Shown here: piece after piece, positions 53,808 to 63,500 of the stretch
Layout: each line of letters opens with the position of its first letter
Numbering within the stretch: the first letter of the stretch is position 1
NCBI RefSeq assembly: GCF_015207425.1
Contig: NZ_JADEWZ010000006.1
Coordinates: forward strand, 1 to 64,000
DNA length: 64,000 nt
Origin: Lusitaniella coriacea LEGE 07157
GTDB lineage: Bacteria; Cyanobacteriota; Cyanobacteriia; Cyanobacteriales; Spirulinaceae
Direction of reading: 5' to 3'
Program-made: the position numbers and the translations under genes
Notes under the pieces: generated by a model
The model's input: the letters and a program-made list of their open reading frames with translations, nothing else
The model's database searches: none
Told to the model about the DNA's origin: nothing

Positions 53808-54275
53808 TCAAAGGATCCATTGAAAAAAACATTGATTCCCTTTTTTTTCTATAACCTTTGCGCCCAATCGATTATAAAAGCTTAACCCGCGCGTATTGCG
53901 AGTGTCTGCCGTCCATGCAAGATGCGTACAATGATGGGTTTTTGCGATGCCAACCAGATGATTCATCAATGCAGTTCCCGCACCCTGACTTCTCATTTCT
54001 TCGCTCACATACAAATCATCGAGCCAAATGCTGGGTTGACCGGCGAAGGACGAGTATCTAAACCCATACAATGCAAACCCTATCGCACGTTCTGACTGTT
54101 CTGCAAAAGATACGTAGGCAAAAGGAATTTCGCCAAAAAGGGTTTTTTCTATTTTGCCCTCACAGACTTGCAATATGCCAGAAAAAGCACACATCGCGCG
54201 ATCGAATTCTGCTTTTTTTTGAATAAATGAGAAAATCAACGATACATCCTTTGACGTAGCAGTTCTAATCCTCAT
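53808..54275 (-). CDS. GNAT family N-acetyltransferase
   Basis: 155 residues. Starts MRIRTATSKDVSLIFSFI; the acetyl-CoA-binding pyrophosphate loop is SEEMRSQGAGTALM (motif A, Q/RxxGxG/A), preceded by IWLDDLYV; the end WTADTRNTRGLSFYNRLGA is motif B. A typical small GNAT that acetylates an amine, polyamine or similar small molecule. It lies 19 bases before the glycosyltransferase gene start on the same strand and may be co-transcribed. Substrate unknown. Confidence 0.88.
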   Translation of the reverse strand: MRIRTATSKDVSLIFSFIQKKAEFDRAMCAFSGILQVCEGKIEKTLFGEIPFAYVSFAEQSERAIGFALYGFRYSSFAGQPSIWLDDLYVSEEMRSQGAGTALMNHLVGIAKTHHCTHLAWTADTRNTRGLSFYNRLGAKVIEKKGNQCFFQWIL

Positions 54276-54291
54276 AGATTCACCTTAAAAC

Positions 54292-54381
54292 AAATGGCAC
54301 TGACTTAAGGCGGGTGGGCAATGCCCACCCTACGAAATAACAAGCTTTCAGGCATTTTTTAACGCTTATTTCAGTGCCATT
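54292..54381 (+). repeat. MITE-like element, family B, copy 3 (complete)
   Basis: About 90 bp with inverted ends AATGGCACTGACTTAAG and CTTATTTCAGTGCCATT. Central hairpin GGTGGGCAATGCCCACC. The 9-mer TTCACCTTA occurs on both sides (54279-54287 and 54380-54388) and may be a target duplication, although the right copy overlaps the end of the element. Confidence 0.75.
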
Positions 54382-54397
54382 CACCTTACAACCTTTT

Positions 54398-56059
54398 TTA
54401 TGCCACTTGCCTCGATACTTTTGGTACTTTTTTCTTTTGTTGAAATTGAAGCTCATTTTCTTGAGCAGCTTTGAGTTTTTTCTGTTCCTCCTTATCAATT
54501 TCCGGCAATTTGACAATCACTCCGGCAAAAAACCAGTAATAGACGCAAACGGGGTCGGTATCGAGAGGATACCAATAAGGGAAGAAGCTAATAATTAGTA
54601 CGAAAACCCAAAAACAGGAGCCAAATCCTCGCAAACTTTTCTCCTTGACCGAACGATAGCGGAAAAAGGTAATGAAGGATAAGTGGGCGGTAAAGATTAC
54701 AAATGCACTTAAACCGGGCCAACCCATTTCATAGAGCAGTTTGGGGTGGAAGGTTTCAACCAGTGCTGCTTTGCCAAAAACGCGGGTTGAATTGGTGGCT
54801 TTGCCCAACCCTCTGCCTAAATAGCCTCTCTGTTGTTTGATCGCCCAGCCAAATTGGTGTTCGATAAACTCTTGGGGAGGAGACGCTTCTATCCGACTGA
54901 CGGTACTATCGATGCGTTCTTGAATCAGTTCTGGGTTGCTAATGGCTGCGATAGTGAGCGCTAAACCCAAACCCACTGCAATGGGGAGAAAGCGTTTGAG
55001 GTTGGCAACTTGCCCGGTCAGAACGAGCAAGACGAGAATGATAACAGGGACTAGGAGTGTAGCAATTCGCTGACCGGAAATGACCGCACAGATAAAGACG
55101 ATACCCATTCCCGCCATGCCACCTAAACGCCATAGAAATGCTGTATCGCAGAATGCAGTTGCAAAGGTCAAAGCAGCGTTGGAAATCAAAAACCACGCCC
55201 AGTGCCAAGGGGAAACAAAAGGTCCGGGTAAGCGAATTTGACCGTGGGAGGGGGAGTAGGTGAGCGCGCCACCCACCAAGCATTTTGCCTGTAGGCTGGC
55301 TTTAAAGAGCGCGTCGCCTTCTGCGCCAATGCCTTCGGTTCCAGGGCAAATACCGCTTCTGAGCATTTGATATTGCATCAAGCAGAGAACGCAACAGATA
55401 ATGGCGAGGAGGGTGTGTAAGCGAGTGAGCCAAAGTAGTTGTTTTTTGCTGTCGATGAGGTAGTAGGCGCAAAACATCAAAGGAACGTAGCCAATGAGAA
55501 CTTTTAGTCCCAAAATCCCTTGGGCAAAAGGGATTCCATTTTTATCGGGGGAAATTTGCATCAAGCCGTTGACCAGAAATAGGGTCATTAGGGCGCACAG
55601 AAGAACGAGTATAAAGGTTGGGAAAAGTTCTTTGGGGATGAAGATGCGTTTTTTTTGTTTCCTACATTCTTGCGCGATCGCGACCAATGCCGGAAGATAG
55701 AGTCCGTCTTTTGCGAGTTGAACCAGGGAATTTCCCCCAGCAACCCAGTAGACGACCGTACCGCCAAAGGGCATATAAATGAGAAATGCCCAAAGTGCCA
55801 TGCGAGGGTATTGATAGCTGAGGATGACAGCGGGAATCCCCGCGCCAATAATCACGCCCGTTTTGGGTTCGAGGATGAAGGAAAGGGGAAGACCCACGCA
55901 AAGGGCAATGGCTAAACAAACGCCGATTGTACCGAACAGTTTTTGGCGAGCTGCTCTTTGTTTGCGCTTGAGAATGGCTTGCTCTTTGCGACTCAGAGCG
56001 GGTTCTTCTGAGGCTTTTTTGCCTTTTTTCGATTTCTTTTTCGATTTGGTTTTAACCAT
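54398..56059 (-). CDS. hpsL: O-antigen ligase/polymerase-like membrane protein, HpsL-like
   Basis: 553 residues, basic coiled start (MVKTKSKKKSKKGKKASEEP), about ten membrane helices and a Lys/Gln-rich end. The large loop has GPFVSPWHWAWFLISNAA and the later YLGRGLGKATNSTRVFGK region typical of Wzy/O-antigen ligase-type proteins. The Lys-rich N-terminus and overall shape match my memory of hormogonium polysaccharide protein HpsL. It probably polymerises or ligates an exopolysaccharide at the membrane for gliding motility. Assignment to hps is from pattern memory, not from a full hps operon, which is not in the window. Confidence 0.7.
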   Translation of the reverse strand: MVKTKSKKKSKKGKKASEEPALSRKEQAILKRKQRAARQKLFGTIGVCLAIALCVGLPLSFILEPKTGVIIGAGIPAVILSYQYPRMALWAFLIYMPFGGTVVYWVAGGNSLVQLAKDGLYLPALVAIAQECRKQKKRIFIPKELFPTFILVLLCALMTLFLVNGLMQISPDKNGIPFAQGILGLKVLIGYVPLMFCAYYLIDSKKQLLWLTRLHTLLAIICCVLCLMQYQMLRSGICPGTEGIGAEGDALFKASLQAKCLVGGALTYSPSHGQIRLPGPFVSPWHWAWFLISNAALTFATAFCDTAFLWRLGGMAGMGIVFICAVISGQRIATLLVPVIILVLLVLTGQVANLKRFLPIAVGLGLALTIAAISNPELIQERIDSTVSRIEASPPQEFIEHQFGWAIKQQRGYLGRGLGKATNSTRVFGKAALVETFHPKLLYEMGWPGLSAFVIFTAHLSFITFFRYRSVKEKSLRGFGSCFWVFVLIISFFPYWYPLDTDPVCVYYWFFAGVIVKLPEIDKEEQKKLKAAQENELQFQQKKKVPKVSRQVA

Positions 56060-56145
56060 TGGGGCAGCAGAGTGCTGTCATGGATTCTTTTCGATTGTGC
56101 CACATTTATTTTGGATTGGTGGGTGGCGATCGCGCGAGAATCTCA

Positions 56146-56168
56146 GGGGGTGAGTTTTCCTCACCCCC
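56146..56168. terminator. Hairpin downstream of glmM
   Basis: GGGGGTGAG (56146-56154), loop TTTTC, CTCACCCCC (56160-56168): perfect 9-bp stem, 28 bp past the glmM stop, before the HpsL-like gene. No T-run on the transcript side, so strength is uncertain. Confidence 0.55.
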
Positions 56169-56195
56169 ACAGTCAGTGTATTTTGGGTTTTAAGT

Positions 56196-57653
56196 TTAAA
56201 GAAGATGTTGTTGCACCGCGATCGCGAGTTTTTCGCTCCAGTAATCGACAGCAGTCGCATTTTCGGCTTCAACCATGACGCGAATGACGGGTTCGGTTCC
56301 AGAGGCGCGCACGAGGATACGCCCGGTGTCTCCCATTGCGGCTTCGGCGGACGCGATCGCGTCCATTAGGGGTTGGCAGGTTTGCCAGTTTAAGCGCAAA
56401 TCGCGATTCTCCACCCGAACGTTGCGCAGCAATTGAGGATAGGTTTTGAAGCTTCCATCCACCAACGTCGCCAAGCACCCCCCCGCTTGTCGCACCAATG
56501 CCGTTAAATGCAGGGCAGTTTGCAATCCATCCCCAGAAAAACTGTGGTGGTGGCAGAGGATATGTCCGGATTGTTCCCCTCCCAACATCGCGCCGCTATT
56601 AAACATTTCCGCTTGTACGTATCGATCGCCAACAGCAGTGCGCCGAAATTGACCGCCAAGTTTCGTCCAAGCCCGTTCAAAACCGAGATTCGCCATAACA
56701 GTGGCAATAATCAAATCGTTAGGGAGTTTTCCCTGTTCTTTGAGGGTTTTGCCCCAAAAATAAAGAATGTAGTCCCCATCCACCACGCGACCGCGAGCAT
56801 CAATTGCCATTACGCGATCGGCATCGCCATCGAAAGCAAATCCTAGGTCAGCTTGATGCTCCTGCACCGCAGCTTGTAGGGAGTTGAGGTGAGTCGAACC
56901 GCACCGAACGTTAATGCGATTTCCGTCGGGTCGTTCGTGCAAGCAAATGACCTCTGCGCCCAGTTCTTGAAACACTAGGGGTGCGAGTTGGGAAGCGGCT
57001 CCCCAAGCTAAATCTAAAACAACGCGCTGTCTTTTAAAGTTACTGCCGTAGGGCAACGATCGCGTCAGAAATTCGGCATAATGCTCGATCAAATCGGGGC
57101 GTTGATAGGCGCGTCCCCACCTTTGAGTCAAAATAGAGGGTTCTTGTTCTCCTCTGAGTCCGGCTTCAATTTGTTTTGTCCAATTTGCCGCTAATTTCGT
57201 GCCTTTATCGCCGAAAAACTTAATCCCGTTGTCTTCGGGGGGATTGTGGCTGGCTGAGATGACAATGCCGCCAATGGCTTCTGTTGTTCCGGTCAGGTAA
57301 GATACGCAGGGGGTCGGACACAATCCTAAATTCCACACCTCCAACCCAGCAGAGGTCAATCCGGCGGTTAATGCCGTTGCTAACATATCGCTGGAGTTTC
57401 GCGAATCTTGTCCGATAATCACTGGACCGCTTTGGGATGCTGCAATTTGGAAAATTTGGCCCGCCCAAAATCCGGCTTGTAATGCTAAGGGAGCGGTTAG
57501 TAATTCTCCTGCTTTGCCGCGAATCCCATCGGTTCCAAATAGGGGGGTCTTTGGGAGGGACGCGATCGCGCGCGAGAGAGAAAGATCCCCTTGAGAGGGG
57601 GAAGAGAAATTCAACGGACGACTTTGTTGAGTCCGAACTGGAGACGAAACCAT
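56196..57653 (-). CDS. glmM: Phosphoglucosamine mutase
   Basis: Converts glucosamine-6-phosphate to glucosamine-1-phosphate for peptidoglycan and LPS precursors. 485 residues from MVSSPVRTQ (57653); an upstream open frame of 26 codons ([10 protein letters not shown]) is probably not translated. Active-site Ser in [17 protein letters not shown] (ASHNP), metal-binding [12 protein letters not shown], sugar-binding GGEQSGHI and phosphate-binding [14 protein letters not shown] are all intact. Cyanobacterial GlmM proteins often have this long Ser-rich N-terminal addition before FGTDGIRG. Monocistronic, cytoplasmic. Confidence 0.95.
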   Translation of the reverse strand: MVSSPVRTQQSRPLNFSSPSQGDLSLSRAIASLPKTPLFGTDGIRGKAGELLTAPLALQAGFWAGQIFQIAASQSGPVIIGQDSRNSSDMLATALTAGLTSAGLEVWNLGLCPTPCVSYLTGTTEAIGGIVISASHNPPEDNGIKFFGDKGTKLAANWTKQIEAGLRGEQEPSILTQRWGRAYQRPDLIEHYAEFLTRSLPYGSNFKRQRVVLDLAWGAASQLAPLVFQELGAEVICLHERPDGNRINVRCGSTHLNSLQAAVQEHQADLGFAFDGDADRVMAIDARGRVVDGDYILYFWGKTLKEQGKLPNDLIIATVMANLGFERAWTKLGGQFRRTAVGDRYVQAEMFNSGAMLGGEQSGHILCHHHSFSGDGLQTALHLTALVRQAGGCLATLVDGSFKTYPQLLRNVRVENRDLRLNWQTCQPLMDAIASAEAAMGDTGRILVRASGTEPVIRVMVEAENATAVDYWSEKLAIAVQQHLL

Positions 57654-57851
57654 AACACATTTTTCCTCACACTTACACAGTGGAGAATAACATTTCTCGT
57701 TAAAATTATTTGCTCCACTGGGAATTTTCAATCCTTTCCTTTTCCCACTTCACGCGATTTTCACGATTTGAGTTTTTAGGGTTATGGAAATAGGAATGAT
57801 GGAATAGGTTTCAGGGTTTTATCGCTCGATCCGGAACGTTTTTGCAGCAGT

Positions 57852-58154
57852 TTATGGCTCTTTTGCTCCCAATAGGCGATCGCGCGCGATCGCCCAACTT
57901 AAACCTCTCTCTATATATTGAGGCGCATCCGGATGATAAGGAGCCGCCACGCGATCGATATCAAGAATTTCTGCCTCATCTGGCAAAACAGGAACATCAG
58001 GATCGAACTCAGTCCCCCGCACTAAAGAACTCGAAAATCCCTTGAAAATTACAATTCGATCTTCTTCTGACGCAATTTTTACCCTGACAATCAAAACTTC
58101 TTGAGGATGTTCGAGGGTATAACGTTCTAACAATTTTCCAACGGAATCAGACAC
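57852..58154 (-). CDS. Conserved cyanobacterial/plastid-type small protein
   Basis: 100 residues, soluble. It begins MSDSVGKLLERYTLEHPQEV and contains LIVRVKIASEEDRIVIFKGF, SSSLVRGTEFDPDVPVLPDE, AEILDIDRVAAPYHPDAPQY, a set of strongly conserved-looking blocks that I recognise from cyanobacteria and plant chloroplast proteins without known function (possibly the DUF7734 group). It is 19 bp downstream of the DUF3177 gene on the same strand and likely co-transcribed with it. Confidence 0.75.
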   Translation of the reverse strand: MSDSVGKLLERYTLEHPQEVLIVRVKIASEEDRIVIFKGFSSSLVRGTEFDPDVPVLPDEAEILDIDRVAAPYHPDAPQYIERGLSWAIARDRLLGAKEP

Positions 58155-58173
58155 AATCGGTAAATCCTCCTCT

Positions 58174-58755
58174 TTAGCGTTCCATCGCCGAACGTCCTTG
58201 CTTCCACAAACGAATCAGCAGAAAATAGCCGAGGTAGACCACATAAACGCATAATCCCGACGCACCGAGGAAACCCACAAAACCAACGGTGGCATTTCTA
58301 TGGATAAATTGCTTATACAACCACGGTGCTTCAGACCAAATTTTGCAAGCATTATCCAAACTAAACGCGCAGTGAAGAAAGGGAACCAGGGTAACCAATC
58401 CAATTGCACAGTAAATCGAAATTGCCCAACGCCAAGCCGTTGTGACTAATTTCAAGGCATCGGGGGGGCGATCGTCAATTTCTTCGTTAAGATCCACCCA
58501 AAACCAGAGGGAGAGAGGAATTAAAATTCGGGCTGCAAACCCTGTCGCGAAGGCAATTTCCCAGGAAGGAATCATTAAGTAGATCGTAATCATCAACAAA
58601 CTGGCAACTCGCCAATAGATAATCATTAATCGACTAATGGCTTCGGAACGTTTGATAATTGCCCAAACAGTGACAACGAGTGGCAGCAGTACCGTAAATA
58701 CGATAGCCAGCCAATAATCCATCCAAACTAAAGGTCGAAACATTCCATCGTCCAT
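58174..58755 (-). CDS. DUF3177 family membrane protein
   Basis: 193 residues with five hydrophobic segments. The start MFRPLVWMDYWLAIVFTVLL (from Met 5) and the phrases LMIIYWRVASLLMITIYLMI, PSWEIAFATGFAARILIPLS and WFWVDLNEEIDD are those of cyanobacterial DUF3177. No catalytic motif is seen; function unknown. The first gene of a probable pair with the 100-residue protein at 57852. Confidence 0.8.
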   Translation of the reverse strand: MDDGMFRPLVWMDYWLAIVFTVLLPLVVTVWAIIKRSEAISRLMIIYWRVASLLMITIYLMIPSWEIAFATGFAARILIPLSLWFWVDLNEEIDDRPPDALKLVTTAWRWAISIYCAIGLVTLVPFLHCAFSLDNACKIWSEAPWLYKQFIHRNATVGFVGFLGASGLCVYVVYLGYFLLIRLWKQGRSAMER

Positions 58756-58913
58756 TGCGCGTTACCCAAATAAGCGTGAATATGTGACATCTCCTGACGC
58801 TGACTTTGCGGTACAGCGTGGGGCTTCTTAAGTCGCCTAAAGTATTCTAAGGCGAGTCGGAACCCATGATAAGGGCATGGGCAGACAACGCTCTCTTTTG
58901 GCGAACACTTTCC

Positions 58914-60260
58914 TCAAGTTAAGGAGAGTATGCCCAAATCTTCCCAAAATTGTTGCTTATTGAATTGATAGTCTTCACCGAGATAGGAAATCAATGTTTC
59001 TGTGTCCTCAAAGGCATTCTGTAAACAGGTTGATGCCCCAGGGGATGGGGTGATATTAAACAGAATATTTTCGCCTATGATTTTCGCTTCGCCCATTTCT
59101 AATTTTTGGGTTTTCAGGTTGACAATTTGCGGTCGAATCCCGCCATAACCTTTCGCAAATTCCAGGTCTTTGAGTTGAATTGAGGGAACGATTTTTTTGA
59201 CTTCTTGAATGAATAATTGCTTGCCAATCCAGGGAAGATCGTAAATGAAATTTTTGACAATATAGCGCAAGAAAAACGGATCGGAGAGGATTTTTGCAAA
59301 GCTAAGAAAGGCACTGAAACGCAGTCCGGCGGTTTGAAAATATTCCCCAAGGGTTGCATAGTTGTGTCGCTCTAGTAGGGGAATGACTTTGGCTGTGGGA
59401 CCAAATCTTGTTTTCGCGCAATTATGCACTTCGGGATCGCCGTGAATCGCTGCAAAGGGGAGTTTTTTCAGTTGAACGGCATACACTTTTCCTCGCAAAA
59501 CCTCTGGGGCAAAATAGAAGCTTCCCGCAACGCACAACAAAGCGTAGTGCTGACCATAGCCTAAAGATTTTGCAAATAACAAACTATGCGCCCCGGCTTC
59601 AACTGCAACGGTTCTGGCAAAAACGCTTTTCTCTCCCATTTGCAGGCAAAACAAATTGCCTTCTTTGGCAATTTTAGAGACTTTTTTCTCCATTAAAACA
59701 TCTATCTTTTTTGTTGCGTTTTGAGCAACCGATCGATCTAGAAAAGATTGAGACAGGGCATGAAAATCAACTGCATAACCCTTGGGGGTAAACAGAGCCG
59801 CAATTTCTTCTTGAGTTTCTCTACCAATTAAAACATTCGGTTCGATTTCTTCAATCTCTTGTCTGCCAATCAATCTCAATTCGGGAAAAACCGCTTTAAA
59901 GATTTCAATTCTTTCCTTGAGGGTTTTAACTTGTTCTTCTCCAACCGCCAAAACCATTTTGTGATATTGACTATAAATTGCGCAATCGCGATCGTATCTC
60001 AAAAGATAATTCTCGACCATACTGGCGGCTCGATTGACCGCTTTAGCTTTTTCTAGGGAATAATTGGTTTCAATATCCCCAAAATGTAGCGTTTGGCTAT
60101 TACTTTTTTTGTCGGAATTAACCAGCGCGACATCTTTATTTTTTTCAATTAAAAGAATTTTTTCAACATTGGTGTAATGACTTAACACATAGAGCAGTGC
60201 CGTTCCTGAAACGCCAGCACCAACAATTACAATATCGTAAATATCTTCTTTAGCTACCAT
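58914..60260 (-). CDS. Malate:quinone oxidoreductase-like FAD-dependent protein
   Basis: 448 residues. N-terminal FAD site DIVIVGAGVSGTALLYVL, then KSNSQTLHFGDIETNYSLEK, ARTVAVEAGAHSLLFAKSLG, TRFGPTAKVIPLLER and TPSPGASTCLQNA, phrases of the Mqo family, which oxidise malate to oxaloacetate and pass electrons to quinones at the membrane. A cluster of charged residues at the C-terminus and no membrane helix, so a peripheral association is likely. Substrate assignment is by family likeness only; other 2-hydroxy-acid oxidases of the same superfamily are possible. Monocistronic. Confidence 0.8.
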   Translation of the reverse strand: MVAKEDIYDIVIVGAGVSGTALLYVLSHYTNVEKILLIEKNKDVALVNSDKKSNSQTLHFGDIETNYSLEKAKAVNRAASMVENYLLRYDRDCAIYSQYHKMVLAVGEEQVKTLKERIEIFKAVFPELRLIGRQEIEEIEPNVLIGRETQEEIAALFTPKGYAVDFHALSQSFLDRSVAQNATKKIDVLMEKKVSKIAKEGNLFCLQMGEKSVFARTVAVEAGAHSLLFAKSLGYGQHYALLCVAGSFYFAPEVLRGKVYAVQLKKLPFAAIHGDPEVHNCAKTRFGPTAKVIPLLERHNYATLGEYFQTAGLRFSAFLSFAKILSDPFFLRYIVKNFIYDLPWIGKQLFIQEVKKIVPSIQLKDLEFAKGYGGIRPQIVNLKTQKLEMGEAKIIGENILFNITPSPGASTCLQNAFEDTETLISYLGEDYQFNKQQFWEDLGILSLT

Positions 60261-60546
60261 TTTTTTCCCAATTTATAGCGATCCTCGTTCTCCTTGCGTT
60301 GCTCTTTATATAAAATAGTGAAAACACAGCTACATAATCTCTCACATCAAATCTTTCAAATTGCACATTACGCCTAATGTGAACACCCTGAAACCCTTGC
60401 TAGGAAAAGAAAACAGGGAATAGGTTTTTTCAGTTATCAATCATTCAGTCATCACCGTGTCTCCGTGTCATCCAAAAGCTTCCCCCGCTCACCTTCACCA
60501 ATGTCCTAATACTCCTGGCTATTGCTATATCTCCGCGTCCTATCGC
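60261..60546. repeat. Intergenic repeats: family A end piece and 53-nt dispersed repeat
   Basis: 60366-60410 matches the left end of the family A element (TTACGCCTAATGTGAACACC, AACCCTTG). It continues into GGGAATAGG and a 53-nt segment (60412-60464) identical to 40672-40724. Pyrimidine-rich repeats of the CTCCGTGTC type follow to 60540. No gene is seen. Confidence 0.75.
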
Positions 60547-63500
60547 CTATACCCGATCGAGTAACTCTAAGATTAGATCGAAGCGATACTCACTTGCCAA
60601 ATCGAGCAAACCTTGAGCGATTGTATCGCGCTGGGGTCGAATTTCATTAATTAGTACTTGAACGTGTTTTTGATTGCAAGCTAGTGCTGCATAGCGGAAA
60701 TCTGCTAACCAATCGGCAGGTAAACCCATTAAGTCCGTCGGCGCGATTGCGCAAGGTTCGGAATCTAGACTGCGTTCTTCATCGCCCATAGATTTCGATG
60801 CCGTCTCTTCTGCGTCATAGAGATAGCGAACACCAAGGTTCTGCTGTATTACATTCAATATATCTTGTTCGGCAAAAGGTTTGCGAATAAACTCATCGCA
60901 GCCTGCGGCTAAAATCTCTGCTTTCTGTTCTTCAAAGGCGCTAGCCGTCACAGCAACAACAATCGTCGGAACAGTTTGTTCGTCCGGCTTTCTGTCCGCT
61001 TGCAATTGCCGTTCGCGAATTTTTTGAGTCGCTTCGTAGCCGTCTAGAACGGGCATCCGCATATCCATCAAAATTAAATGGGGTTGCCACTGCTGCCACA
61101 AATCGAGAGCTTCTTGACCGTTCTGTGCCTCTCTCAGGTCAAAACCGAGGGGGTGTAGCAACTTGAGAAGGAGCTGGCGATTATTTTCCTTGTCATCCGC
61201 CACCAAAATTTTGTAGCGGGGTTGGTTGGGCGCAAGGGCGATCGCGCGGCGATTAGAAACATCTTTTTTCTTAAGTTTTCCCTCCACCGCGATCGCGTCA
61301 ATTGTAAACTTTACCGTCGTTCCTTGACCCACTCGCGAGTTGAGGTCGATTTTGCCTCCTAGGAGTTGGACGAACTGACGGCTGAGAGTTAACCCTAACC
61401 CCGTCCCTTCTTGAACTTTTTTACCGGAAGCGGTTTGAACAAAAGGCTCGAATAATTGTTTGATGTCCTCCGGCGCAATCCCGACTCCCGTATCTTCGAC
61501 TTCAAAATAAAGGGTGCGGAAAGAGAAGGAAACTCGCAGCGTAATGCCTCCCCCCTGAGTGAATTTGATGGCATTACCCAACAAATTAATCAAAATTTGG
61601 CGTAACTTTAACTCGTCCGTACAAATATATTCGGGAACGTCCGTCCCGCGATCGAAATTCAACTCCAAACCATTACGTCGGGTTTTGAGGGCAAACAGGT
61701 TGTAGAGATCGTCGAGTAAATGCGTCAGATTGAACTCTGTTAGATTCACCGTCGTGCGTCCCGCATCAATTTTAGACAGATCGAGAATTTGATTAATTAA
61801 AGTTAGAAGATGGTCGCCACTGCGGTGGATAATTTCTAAATTATGGCGCTCGTCTGAGGCAAAATTGTTACTGTGGGTCAGAAGTTGAGAAAAACCAATA
61901 ATCGCATTGAGGGGCGTGCGTAACTCGTGGCTCATATTCGCTAAAAATGCACTTTTGGCGCGATTGGCAGCCTCAGCCGCTTCCTTGGCTTGCTGTAGGG
62001 CAACCTCAAAGTTCTTTCGTTCCAATTCCGCTCCTGCTCGTGCGGCGAAAATTTTGAGAATTCGTTCTTGCTTGAGCGTCACCTGTAGGGGAACGGTATC
62101 CATAATGGCAAGATGACCGAGGATCTGACCTTGAGAGTCTTGTAGCGGAATGCCCCAATAGCCTTCAATCTCTAACTCAACAAATAATCGATCTTGGGGA
62201 AAATGCTGTTGGACATTTTCGGAGTAGTAGGAGAGCAAACCCTCAAGCACTTCCGCACAGGGAGTCCCTATTGGATCGTAGGTGATATTTTTCCCCAATT
62301 CCGCTCCCGTCCAAAACGCCAGCATCTTCAGTTGGCATTGTTTATCATCGATTAACTCGGTGATAAAAGTGTATTGAATATTGAGGACTTGAGCGAGGTA
62401 GCGAACGCAGGTGGCAAAAAACTCGCTTCCGGTTTGAGAAGCCGTTCCTTCAGAGATTAAGCGCAGCGCTTTTTCAATCCGTTTGCGCTCGGTAATATCT
62501 TCAAATAAATAGAGTTTGCCAAAATATTGTTCGTCGTCTCGCACTAAGCCATAGATGCGTCTTATGGTTCGTCCGTCGAGGAGAGGAATTTCATCTTCAA
62601 TCAGGGGGCGATCGCGCGAGAGTTCTAGCGGTTGAGAAGAAGGGACGAAAGTTTTAAGATCGATGCGTTCGACGCAGGCATCAATGATGTTCTCGTGGTT
62701 GAAGGTTTTTTGTTGGAGGGGGTCTGCAAGCTCCTCAAGCTGCCAAATTTTACAAAATTGCGGATTAAAGAACAAAACTCGCTCGTCCTGGCAATCGCTG
62801 ACATACATTCCTAAAGGCGAGGCTTGGTTGATAGATTGCAGGAGTGCTTCTTGATGGCGCAATCGCTCTTCGGTGGCAAGCTGTTGGCTGATATCGGTTT
62901 GTACGCCGATAAAGTGGGTTAAGTTACCGTCTTTGTCGCGCACGGGGGTGACGGTTAATTGCTGCCAAAACTCTGTTCCATCTTTGCGGGTGGTACACAG
63001 GGCAACTTGGGCGGCATGACCGCCATCGAGGGCTTGTTGTAGTTCTTCAAATCCCCGTTGGTTGGGATTTACACCCGGTAAGGAACGGAAATTATAACGG
63101 TCAATTTCTGCTGTGGCGTACCCGGTTAAGCGCTCAAAACCGGAATTGGCGTAAACGATGGAGTTTTGGGAGGATTGGGCGTTGGCGATCAAAACGCCGT
63201 TTTCGGAGGTCGCGATCGCGCGTTCTAAAAGCTGTAGTCGTTTCTGGGCGTGCTTGTTCTCGGTAATATCCTGAATGTGCGCGATGAAATAGAGGGGTTG
63301 CTCTTGGGAATCGCGAACTAGGGAAACGCTGAGTCGAACCCAAACGATGTCGCCATTTTTGCAAATGTAGCGCTTTTCAAGGTGATAGTAATTGATTTCT
63401 CCAGCAGACAAGGCTTCAAATTGCTTGTAGTTGGCTTCCAAGTCATCGGGATGGGTAATGTCTTGAAAGTTCATGAACAGCAATTCTTCCTCGGAGTAAC

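Noticed and set aside
57654-57731. N-terminal extension of GlmM (26 residues)
   Set aside because: Cys/Lys-rich and unlike the family; the ATG at 57653 gives the usual cyanobacterial N-terminus.
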